Source of the DNA: Siphonodentalium dalli
Lineage: Eukaryota; Mollusca; Scaphopoda; Gadilida; Siphonodentaliidae
Direction of reading: 5' to 3'
Assembly (NCBI GenBank): GCA_032622095.1
Contig: CP136065.1
Location: 150,789,577-150,853,576, forward strand
DNA: 64,000 nucleotides
A program made the translations under genes and the position numbers. A model generated the notes under the pieces. It did no database searches and was not told the origin of the DNA. It worked only from the letters and a program-made list of their open reading frames with translations. Shown here piece by piece: positions 57,717 through 64,000 of this stretch. Position 1 is the stretch's first letter, and each line of letters opens with the position of its first letter.

Positions 57717-60370
57717 AGTCGACCGTAGGTCGCCTGGCATTTAAAAGAGATAGCATTTAGCCTAACAATATTTACGTTGATCTTGTAAGCCAGTGCATTC
57801 TCTTATATATGTGGGGCGACTCGCATATATAAGAGAATGCACTGGCACAGGGTCTTTAACGGTGCGCCAGCGAAGCTCCCGTCATAATAGGGCTAAAAAC
57901 TAAAGTGAATCAAAATGCAATCGAAACATTTTGAAAATTACTACACACGAACGCTTATTTGGTAGACACATTGGTTTTCATGTTAAAATAAATCCTTTGT
58001 GGGATAAATAATAGTTTTCAATTGAAAAGAACGTATAGTATCTGGGTTTATTTTAGATATGTGAACAACCCTTACAGTAGCGCAAAACGTTCTAGCTTTC
58101 CCAAACGAACCAACATTTTGAGAACATAATTGAACGGATATATGGCTCATTCGAGCTTCCAAATATTGTCTACGTAATTTGGAACTATGTATAATATAGT
58201 TGGACCAATACACGAAATATTAATATACCGGCTTCATATATATGCTCTGAAAAAAATAAGTTTCATTGTCACAGCAATTTTTCCTTTTTGTCACACATAA
58301 TTGAAATAAACGCTCTTTGTTTCTATACCATATCAGAAATAGACTATTTCGGAACGCTCTTTTCTATTCCATATTGTCGTGCAAATGGCTGTTTTTTGCT
58401 TCGTGTTCAATGTTGTATTTTGTATGAATTCAAAACATCTTTATGGGACATATAATGTTCGTGAAAGGTAGCTCAAATATTTATCGACCTATGGGGGGGG
58501 GGGAGTTTAAAGCGAATATTATTAGGTGTATTTTGTAACGCAAACCGCCATGTGGCTTTAATTTTGTACGATTTTCCGACAAATTTAATCGCATGGACCC
58601 CCAAAGTTGAAAAATAGGATTGACAAAACCTACGAAATGCTCCATATAATTGTATTGGTGATTCAATAATGATTTTCAATGTTATTTGTTTTCTCGCTAA
58701 ATTCAAGTGTTCATTGTTGATTGAATCAAAGCTAACGGCAATATTTGCTATTTTGCAGTATTGTTACACGCCAAGCGTCGAACACAGCATGCTACAACGG
58801 GCTCACTGTACCAGCTGGCATGAATGTACAGGCAAACGTGTGGTCACTGCATCACGACGAACAATACTGGCATCAGCCGGAGAAATTCGACCCAGAACGG
58901 TAAGCATCATCAGGGTTAGCTGGAGTTATTTGATAACATTCCGGTTACTTGTATGGAATCACACCTCCAAAGACCTAAAGCTTTGTCAGATTTGATGCCG
59001 AATAATTCATAATTTCCTAAGAAGTTAAGAAACTTTTTGGCTTAAAGATACGTATGATCTTCGCGATGGGTATTGTTGTTAAAATATAGTCGCATCCGTT
59101 AAAATCACCATAAGCAGATTTGGTCTTATACCAAACTATAAATATAGCATAAATAACATGTTATTGTCAAAATCGTACGCAATGTTATTAAACAAGACTG
59201 ATACAGTACAGTACGTAAAGAGTGTTCGATAACCAAACATTCAACACCGGGGAGATCCCACAAAGTGAACTGTGGTTGAAACTGTTTACAACATACCGTT
59301 ATATTGCTCGTTGATTCTCGCCACTCAGTATATTGGTATGGAATTGGTCACCATGTATCAATCTCCCCAAAAAATTGACCACGGTGTTGTTTTGTTTTGC
59401 TTATCGCACACACTTAATGTGGTGTATATAAACAAATAGGTTCCATTTATATTCTATGAGCGGAGGTTCGTTTAAGTTTCAAGAAGTTGACGTCCAATAG
59501 CCCAATATTTGTACTGCAGCTATACAAAAGAAATATGTTTGAAGGCCCACTGAATTTTCGAGTCAGCGATTATTTTGTTATAGTGCCTTGATATACGGTT
59601 TTAATAACAATCTATGCCATAAAATATAATTAAAATACTATAATTCACCACCACTTGGAACGTCTGGAACTCATAATGTGCCCACAGAGTAATAGAAAAT
59701 AGCAGAAATCATAAAATCATTCCCCCCCCCCCCCCTTGACTTCCAGAATGCAACATAATTCGTACTAAAGATGCATTTTCAATGGAAGGGGAATAACTCT
59801 ATATCTAAATATATAGAGTTATTCCTCTTCCATTGAAAATAATTGATATTGTGCATAAATTTGATAACAGAATAGACGCCAGTTTCTCAACAAAAACAAC
59901 ATGTTCACAGTTTATTGCATCGAATAACTTGAAAAGACAATATTTTGGAGCTTACTCTTTCAAATGGTATATAATATGGCATATATTTTATAGAATTTGA
60001 TTTGGGGGTTCGAAAATTAAGTGGGCCTTTAAATCAGAAAATGTGCAAATAGCAGTATTGTGGTGTCTCCAATTCTGTTCTGATCAGTATTATTTATTAT
60101 ATTTTCAGGTTCTCTAAAGAGGGCAAACAGGCGATTACGCCATACAGTTTCCTTCCGTTTGGTGCTGGACCACGATATTGCATCGGTATGAGGTTCGCTT
60201 CGCTCGAAATAAAAACTGTTCTCATAAACATTCTTCAAAAATATCGATTCGACACATGTTCGGAAACTGAATACATTCTGAAACTGGAAGCACGCGGAGC
60301 AATAGTTCCTACCGGTGACGTCAAACTGAAGCTGACGCCTCGGACACGAATCGTGGCCAATTCCGGTTGA
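44749..60370 (+). CDS. Cytochrome P450, CYP3 clan, complete 11-exon gene
   Basis: Heme-thiolate monooxygenase of the CYP3 clan (CYP3A/thromboxane-synthase-like), predicted to be anchored in the endoplasmic reticulum and to hydroxylate small lipophilic substrates with electrons from NADPH-P450 reductase. Exons: 44749-44798, 46070-46166, 47494-47546, 49732-49828, 51364-51554, 52463-52611, 53465-53592, 55055-55276, 55731-55819 (or its copy 57363-57451), 58759-58899, 60109-60370. All junctions are GT..AG with matching phases. The total is 1479 nt, 492 residues, normal for the family. Visible features: N-terminal anchor 1-17, proline hinge LGIPGPKP 29-36, helix C WRHSR 119-123, I-helix AGYETT 293-298, ExxR EVCR 349-352, FDPERF 402-407 and heme loop [10 protein letters not shown] 423-432 with Cys430. 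All catalytic motifs are intact. The start is the first ATG after an in-frame stop and begins the anchor. The substrate cannot be predicted. Confidence 0.95.
44872..45112 (+). repeat. 128-bp tandem duplication in P450 intron 1
   Basis: 'tcgattgtatccaaattatg' at 44872 and 45000 begin two nearly identical 128-bp copies, ending in 'tgtcatatactgcag'. Confidence 0.9.
45815..45981. mobile_element. 167-bp MITE in P450 intron 1
   Basis: Terminal inverted repeats of about 30 bp ('aagcgttttccggatttatt' and 'aataaatccgggaaacgctt') enclose four copies of 'ataccccggaaactata'. Confidence 0.82.
46070..46166 (+). CDS. P450 exon 2: proline-rich hinge
   Basis: Acceptor 'ttttttatag', donor GTTCGT. Completes W17, then [20 protein letters not shown] and '[11 protein letters not shown]'. 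LGIPGPKP is the conserved hinge between anchor and catalytic domain. Confidence 0.9.
46249..46640 (-). pseudogene. LINE 3' fragment in P450 intron 2
   Basis: On the minus strand, '[17 protein letters not shown]' and a zinc-knuckle-like '[22 protein letters not shown]' match the C-terminal end of the LINE at 29580. A short (TGAATC)n-like 3' tail lies at 46250-46270. Antisense to the gene, about 70 codons only. Confidence 0.75.
47494..47546 (+). CDS. P450 exon 3
   Basis: Acceptor 'ttccacttcag', donor GTGAGT. Encodes [17 protein letters not shown](G), phase 0 in and phase 2 out. Confidence 0.85.
47774..48240. repeat. Poly-T tract and 'gggcataactctgg' repeat in P450 intron 3
   Basis: A 24-base T run (47774-47797) is followed by 'aaagggcataactctggtaaaa' (47981) and two diverged copies of 'caaacccaa.ttt.aacttgac.tgtattttc'. 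This type of repeat is widespread in mollusc-like genomes. Class uncertain. Confidence 0.5.
48317..48449. repeat. Near-perfect 130-bp palindrome in P450 intron 3
   Basis: 'tctgttcaataagaatcact' (48326) is mirrored by 'agtgattcttattgaacaga' (48420-48439). The arms meet at 'cgttcgatatatcgaacg' (48372-48389). Confidence 0.85.
49732..49828 (+). CDS. P450 exon 4
   Basis: Acceptor 'gtttaacatttcag', donor GTAAGT. Encodes [20 protein letters not shown] then [12 protein letters not shown], the beta-1/helix-B region (family pattern 'G..PVL.v.DP..ik.iLvk'). Confidence 0.92.
50719..51336. mobile_element. TTAA-flanked MITE in P450 intron 4
   Basis: TTAA|CCCTTTCATGACTGGAGC opens and GCTCCCGCCACGAACGGG|TTAA closes the element. 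A TTAA duplication with CCC termini is the piggyBac signature. It carries two copies of the 'gcctcgcatatataagagaatgcattggc' palindromic module (about 50760-50826 and 51217-51293), with an R5 repeat copy (50827-51201) between them. Non-coding. Confidence 0.75.
50827..51201 (+). repeat. Dispersed repeat R5, copy in P450 intron 4
   Basis: Begins TTAAAGACATATTATG and ends CATCACTTTAA. Matches 52773-53123 and the inverse of 41625-41991. Confidence 0.8.
51364..51554 (+). CDS. P450 exon 5: helix C WxxxR
   Basis: Acceptor 'tcctctgtttcag', donor GTGAGG. Encodes [20 protein letters not shown], then [21 protein letters not shown]119-x3-R123 contacts a heme propionate in the family. Exits in phase 2. 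Confidence 0.95.
52463..52611 (+). CDS. P450 exon 6
   Basis: Acceptor 'cataatattcag', donor GTAAGT. Encodes [20 protein letters not shown] then [20 protein letters not shown]. '[10 protein letters not shown]' is the helix-E CYP3-clan pattern. Enters in phase 2, exits in phase 1. There is no ATG-initiated ORF here; the exon was found by frame and splice phase. Confidence 0.92.
52773..53123 (+). repeat. Dispersed repeat R5, copy in P450 intron 6
   Basis: Same order of landmarks as 50827-51201 with about 10-15% divergence by eye. Confidence 0.8.
53465..53592 (+). CDS. P450 exon 7
   Basis: Acceptor 'ccctttgttttcag', donor GTAAAT. Encodes (M)[20 protein letters not shown], then [20 protein letters not shown]. 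Helix F-G region, part of the substrate and membrane-facing surface. Phase 1 in, phase 0 out. Confidence 0.9.
53643..53850 (+). mobile_element. MITE (TTAAAGGCCYACTTAATTTTC family) in P450 intron 7
   Basis: Shares 'ttaaaggcc.acttaattttcgaa', 'ttatatgccattt.gaagagg' and 'gggataactctatat' with copies at 59540-60035 and 60689-60915. Confidence 0.7.
55055..55276 (+). CDS. P450 exon 8: I-helix
   Basis: Acceptor 'ttgttcattccag', donor GTAGGC. Encodes [16 protein letters not shown] then '[20 protein letters not shown]'. AGYETT carries the oxygen-activating A/G-G-x-E/D-T-T signature. 74 codons, phase 0-0. Its last 11 bp and donor are duplicated at 56898. Confidence 0.96.
55731..55819 (+). CDS. P450 exon 9, first copy: ExxR
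   Basis: Acceptor 'cttcgttttccag', donor GTAAGT. Encodes [20 protein letters not shown] then [10 protein letters not shown]349-x2-R352 forms the K-helix salt bridge of the heme pocket. 89 nt, phase 0 in and phase 2 out, so only one copy can be used per transcript. Confidence 0.94.
55992..56260. mobile_element. TTAA-type MITE, in duplication unit 1
   Basis: CTAA|CCCTTTCATGACTGGAGC..GAAGCTCCCGTCATAATAGGG|CTAA. A 4-bp duplication CTAA, a variant of TTAA, flanks it. It contains a (TA)n run and two copies of the GCCAATGCATTCTC palindromic arm. Confidence 0.75.
57363..57451 (+). CDS. P450 exon 9, second copy
   Basis: Base-for-base the same as 55731-55819, including acceptor and donor. Including both copies would add 89 nt and shift the frame, removing the heme-binding end. 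Use of exactly one copy, in either case giving the same protein, is required. Confidence 0.85.
57624..57892. mobile_element. TTAA-type MITE, in duplication unit 2
   Basis: Copy of 55992-56260 at +1632 bp, carried by the tandem duplication and not by a separate insertion. Confidence 0.75.
58759..58899 (+). CDS. P450 exon 10: PERF region
   Basis: Acceptor 'tttgctattttgcag', donor GTAAGC. Encodes [20 protein letters not shown] then [20 protein letters not shown] and EKFDPER. The 'yW..PEkFdPERF' meander motif is intact. Phase 2-2. Confidence 0.95.
59540..60035. mobile_element. Two MITE copies head to head, with central hairpin
   Basis: 'gaaggcccactgaattttcgag' (59540) opens and 'cgaaaattaagtgggccttta' (60012) closes inverted copies of the 53643 family. 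At the junction, 59774-59803 and 59809-59840 are near-perfect inverse arms ('attttcaatggaaggggaat' against 'attcctcttccattgaaaat'). A C14 tract lies at 59722-59735. Confidence 0.72.
60109..60370 (+). CDS. P450 exon 11: heme-cysteine loop and stop
   Basis: Acceptor 'ttatattttcag', stop TGA 60368-60370. Encodes [38 protein letters not shown] and a normal CYP3-type tail to IVANSG. Cys430 is the thiolate ligand. No AATAAA is visible in the next 200 bp; TATAAA at 60535 is a weak candidate poly(A) signal. Confidence 0.96.
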
Positions 60371-60688
60371 AGGAAGAAACGTTATATGTGGTTGTTCTTG
60401 AATGGACATGTTACTTATTATTGGAATGTGTTAACTGTTGTTGAGTTTGATGATATTGTTAATCTCTTATCTGTTATTTATATAATATATTTTTGACTTA
60501 TTACAAATTATATTTTATTGTGAAACATGCACTATATAAAATATATGAAATTCAATTCAAATTTTGTATTCTCCTTTGTGCGCATCCAAGTTTATCTCGT
60601 TAAATGGTCATGGCTCATTTGAACCGCTATTGAAGTTGTTGAAGTTCGTGTGCATTTTACATCGCTATTAGCAACCACAGGCCAACGG

Positions 60689-60915
60689 TTAAAGGCCCAC
60701 TTAATTTTCGAATACCCAGGTAGCATTATACAGAACATATTCTATATTATACACCATTTGGAAGAGGAACAGCAGTGGCATAGGAGCATGTCCACCAAGT
60801 GATAGAGATTCTCAGATTTATTCCAAGTCTTCCCCTGTTGTCAAACCAGAATGCATCAGAATTCAAAATAGGATATATAGTTATCCCCCTTCCATTGTGA
60901 ATTGAGTACATTTAA
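60689..60915 (+). mobile_element. MITE (TTAAAGGCCCACTTAATTTTC family), 3' of P450
   Basis: Copy of the 53643 family: 'cacttaattttcgaatac', 'tattatacaccatttggaagagg', ending 'atagttatcccccttccattgtgaattgagtacattt'. Confidence 0.7.
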
Positions 60916-61117
60916 ACAAGTTATGGAACTAGGGTACATGGACAATATCTGTCAAAACATATAGCAACGATGAAGCTCAACATTCCGTCAGTTGGGGTCT
61001 ACAATATTAGCTGGAGACTTCAACCCCAGAACTGGCTCACTGTAGAATATAGCGCCCCTGTTGAGCGTTTAATCTGCATACACTATTACAAGTGTACACA
61101 CAAAACTCGCGCATTAA

Positions 61118-62130
61118 CCCTTTGAACCCTGGCTCCCCACAACGATCGACTCCCTGACCCTGGGCTCCCAGGGGTATTTTGACTTATTGTAGACTGTGTT
61201 CAGGCGTATGGCATGTACATGTATGCATTCTATTCTACAATATTGTTTGCACCATTGGAAAGATTATTAAATTCTGAATTCAGCACATCACAATCTATTT
61301 CAATATTTTAAATCCCGAAAAAGTTATAAAAAATTGAAAACTTAATAGATTTGTTATAGAGACTGCCAAATAATTCTACGTAACGTCACAATCCCAACGT
61401 AAATACATGACGTCATATGGGTTTTAGCCAAAACAAACTATGGGTGTCCTCTGAATACCCCACCAATAACTAAAATGCGCGGCATTGTGCGGTCTATTGG
61501 CTTATGCCATCTTAAAGACACAATTCTGAACTTTATTCTCGAGTAAGTATATATAGCGTGTACCTTTGCACCAAAAAGTTATGATTTAATGAACTCAGAA
61601 GTTTGTATATTCTTGAACAAAACTCGTATGACATGTGTTTACATCCGACAATCATTAGCGCGAATTATATAATTTAGCGGGAATTTCTTCACACATTGGG
61701 AGTTATAAATACAACAAGAATACGTCACTAAAGTTTCTACCTTTTAATATATATTTTTAGATCTCTTATGAGCCATATAAGGCGATATGATCTAACGCGA
61801 AACGAGAGGTCGCGAGAAGCAATATGGCGGCGCCGTAATTGCAGAAATGTGATAACATGCAGACTGTATCCGGGTTTTAATCGGCTTATACTTCGCTATG
61901 CCAAACACAACCTCGATAGTTTTTGTGCAGCTAAAACAGTTGTAATATTAATTTTATGCAACAATATTTTATTTTTCTCAACGTTGAGTATTTATCGAAA
62001 TATAAAAAATAAAGTGCAACACTGCGACGCCGATGGTAGAACGAGATTACGTCATGGCCGGAAAACCGGCCAGTCGCGTATATATGCAATTACGTTCTGG
62101 CCGGAATACCGGCCAGTCGGGTTCAAAGGG
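61118..62130. mobile_element. TTAA-flanked element (piggyBac-like, non-autonomous)
   Basis: TTAA (61114-61117) then CCCTTTGAACCC, and the inverse GGGTTCAAAGGG then TTAA (62131-62134). The 12-bp terminal inverted repeats and TTAA duplication fit piggyBac. The 1013-bp interior has a 130-codon ORF (61768-62160) that overruns the border and shows no transposase similarity. A GC palindrome 'tggccggaataccggcca' lies near the right end. Confidence 0.78.
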
Positions 62131-62157
62131 TTAAAGACACGAGTTCGAGATAAACGG

Positions 62158-62631
62158 TAATATATGTGACCCGCCATATCAAATCCAGTCGTAAGTCGGG
62201 ATTTTTTTAACCCTGTGCCAATGCATTCTCTTATATATGCGAGTCGACCATATGTCGCCTCGCATATATAAGAGAATGCATTGGCGTAACAATTTTTTAT
62301 AATTTTAATAATTTTTTCTTGTATTCTTTAACAATTTTATAATTTCACCCATACAGAGCCCCAGAAAAACATGAGCAGACGACACTCTTCTATATGCTTC
62401 TATATATGTGTGGGGCTCCCTGCAGGGTAATGGATGTTTTTTATTTTATGTCCTAAAAATTGTAAGAAACATTTATTTTTAAAAAATGATAAAAAATTGT
62501 TAGGCCAATGCATTCTCTTATATATGCGAGGCGACCTATGGTCGACTCGCATATATAAGAGAAGGCATTGGCACAGGGTAAAAAAAATCCCGACTTACGA
62601 CTGGATTTGATATGGCGGGTCACATATATTA
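62158..62631. mobile_element. 474-bp near-perfect foldback with four palindromic modules
   Basis: Arms of about 125 bp start TAATATATGTGACCCGCCAT and are mirrored to 62631. Each arm contains a complete GCCAATGCATTCTCTTATAT..GCGAG hairpin (62217-62285 and 62503-62573), so palindromes nest within a palindrome. The centre has 'gagccccagaaaaac' and 'gtgtggggctc' as a weaker inverted pair. No coding sequence. Confidence 0.88.
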
Positions 62632-63189
62632 CACATCATTAGAAGCGGATGTATCTACCGACCATAATCAAACTCGCAAATTAACGGCTCCATAGGTCTA
62701 CTTCTCGTATTTATTAAAAATATCACTTCCAGAACCCTCTAGTGTTTTTTTTTTCTTCGAATTAATCATGACGGCCATGTTATGTGAGTTGGTCGGGAGT
62801 ACTATTTATTATAATATTCTTGCGTTGTTTGAAGCATACTACAGTTAGGTGGACTGAGTCAGCTTTTCGTGCTATTATTTCTGCGCGCAATATGGTATCG
62901 ATGGGTGTGGTCGACACGGATAAATATAGCGAATGTTAGTAGTTTTGCAACGTAACCTCTTTAAGTTTGCAATATTCTAATTGATAGGCCTACATGTATA
63001 TACCTCATTGTCAGAACCAGTTAGAAATTACGAACCTAACGCAATAACCCAGGTATGGGTGGGTGGAATGTCTTGAACTGAATGTAAATTCAGTGTAATA
63101 TTTTGACTCAAAGTTGAACAATATTTAGTTGGTTATTGATCTGAACACAAAATATTTTACACTATACATTGATTGGAAAGGTCCCGTCT

Positions 63190-63424
63190 GTAGAATGGTC
63201 AGTGCATTATGCCGGCATATGCCGTCTAGCCCTGACGAAGTTGGTTCTAATACCGACAAGCGCGGGTTCGCGATCCACGCTAAGTGAGGATAATCTGATT
63301 CGTGTATCTGGGCAAGTTTGTCGGTTGCTTTCCGGGGTCGGTGGTTTCTACACACAGTGGGGTGATTTATCGGTGAAATTTACTCTCTGCGTAGACTTTC
63401 CTCCGCCTCATGTTAACGTTTTTT
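63190..63424 (+). mobile_element. Probable SINE-like fragment (tRNA-type B box)
   Basis: 'gcgggttcgcgatccacgc' at 63263 resembles a tRNA B box (GGTTCRANNCC), preceded at a suitable distance by a weak A-box-like segment near 63222. 'ccggggtcggtggtttct' and 'actttcctccgcct' downstream recall the conserved core of some animal SINEs. No intact tRNA fold. Confidence 0.4.
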
Positions 63425-63592
63425 GATCATCAAATTGTTCCAATTCTCTTATATGGAAGCGAAATATGGGGTTATGAACCGATTACGGATATCGAGTATG
63501 TGCAGTTGAAATTCTGCAAAGATACTTCTTGGCATGAAATCAAGTACGCCCAATTACATGGGGTACGGTGAATTGGGGAGATATCCCCTTGA
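63425..63592 (+). pseudogene. LINE fragment, same family as 29580
   Basis: Reads 'VPILLYGSEIWGYEPI' and, after a frameshift, 'MKSSTPNYMGYGELGRYPL', closely matching 'LPIMLYGSEVW' and 'MKSSTPNYMVYAELGRHPI' of the intact-frame copy. Cut off by repeat R2. Confidence 0.8.
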
Positions 63593-63599
63593 TCAGTGT

Positions 63600-63930
63600 T
63601 CGCGTCCTGAGCATTTTTTTCAAAGAACGCTATTTGTTATATTACATCATTCATCACAGTGTAAACTACACATTATACCATATTTTATTCTTAGATATGG
63701 ACTTTGGTTTTCTTGGACCATTGCCTGTAAATATTATATTTTTTAATTCTCTATAAAGTTCACATTTTGTATTTCTAACATAATCCACCATGAAGCTAGT
63801 ATACTCTTAAAATGTTGCATCAATGGGCATGATTTCTGTGATTAATAATATACATGAACAGAATCCTTTATTTGGACTCTATCAAATTTTGGAAAAATTG
63901 GGTCCACAAAGACCTTAATGTATAACTAAT
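63600..63930 (+). repeat. Dispersed repeat R2, forward copy
   Basis: Matches the inverse of 28155-28510 over its whole length. Its left end abuts the LINE fragment, suggesting insertion into it. Confidence 0.8.
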
Positions 63931-64000
63931 AGTCCAATTTTTTTCAAATCAAACATGAAATCAGCTCGTCTTTCCCTCTATACTGATTTTAAATATAAAA

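Larger units (their letters stand above)
55266..58529 (+). repeat. Two tandem copies of a 1632-bp segment containing exon 9
   Basis: Unit 1 is 55266-56897 and unit 2 is 56898-58529. Every feature recurs at +1632: the exon 8 tail, exon 9, the MITE, the TA microsatellite and the G11 run (56861 and 58493). By eye the copies are identical, including both length-variable tracts. The unit begins inside the last 11 bp of exon 8 and ends in intron 9. Either a very recent tandem duplication or an assembly artefact. Confidence 0.93.

Noticed and set aside
55266-58529. Two separate P450 genes
   Set aside because: Only exon 9 and its flanks are duplicated; all other exons are single, so it is one gene with an internal tandem duplication.
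61768-62160. 130-codon ORF as a possible transposase
   Set aside because: It crosses the element border at 62130 and shows no transposase motif.
50737-62575. CRISPR-like array from repeated palindromic modules
   Set aside because: The repeats are dispersed over kilobases in a eukaryotic gene region, lack uniform spacers, and belong to MITEs.
63225-63290. Candidate tRNA gene from a GGTTCG..TCC-like box
   Set aside because: No acceptor, D or anticodon stems can be built; reported only as SINE-like.

Overview
The window is AT-rich animal nuclear DNA. Long introns with GT..AG junctions, many non-LTR retrotransposon remnants and a dense crowd of foldback DNA elements show this. The transposon families, and repeats carrying a 'gggcataactc' string and GACA tails, resemble those of marine lophotrochozoans such as molluscs and brachiopods. 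The species cannot be fixed from the sequence alone, so this placement is inference. No rRNA, tRNA, CRISPR or bacterial-type operon was seen.

Only two kinds of host protein-coding sequence are supported, all on the + strand. (1) A complete cytochrome P450 gene of the CYP3 clan lies at 44749-60370. It has 11 exons whose phases all fit, and the spliced length of 1479 nt gives 492 residues plus stop. It has the N-terminal anchor, WxxxR, the I-helix AGYETT, ExxR and the heme-cysteine loop [11 protein letters not shown] 1632-bp segment containing exon 9 is present twice in tandem. (2) Two von Willebrand factor A (vWA) domains occur. One is a single exon (16741-17306) with a MIDAS motif but a one-base frameshift. 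The other is split over two exons (29366-29576 and 31746-32044), has lost the MIDAS residues, and has a LINE fragment in its intron. They may belong to one multi-vWA extracellular-matrix-type gene, but the linking exons were not found.

Layout: 0-2.2 kb is mostly unassigned, with short inverted motifs. 2.2-10.7 kb is a nested stack: a foldback repeat, then one copy of a dispersed repeat (R1) interrupted first by a 2.2-kb TIR element and then by a 5.26-kb foldback transposon with a 9-bp target duplication, whose long arm is a 350-bp tandem array with trimeric higher-order structure. 10.7-16.7 kb holds LINE pieces and an internal duplication. 16.7-17.3 kb is the first vWA exon. 17.3-29.3 kb is intergenic or intronic DNA with MITEs, minisatellites and several copies of a 0.5-kb repeat (R7). 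29.3-32.0 kb is the second vWA domain plus the LINE. 33.5-34.4 kb is a non-autonomous hAT element. 35.7-37.6 kb is a decayed LINE with endonuclease and reverse-transcriptase remnants. 37.7-43 kb is foldback and tandem repeats. 44.7-60.4 kb is the P450 gene. 61-64 kb is a TTAA-flanked element, a large palindrome, a SINE-like fragment and LINE fragments.

The most unusual material is the mobile DNA. Several element boundaries can be read directly because target-site duplications, and in two cases paralogous empty sites, are inside the window. A short palindromic module (GCCAATGCATTCTCTTATAT...) recurs inside unrelated carrier elements.
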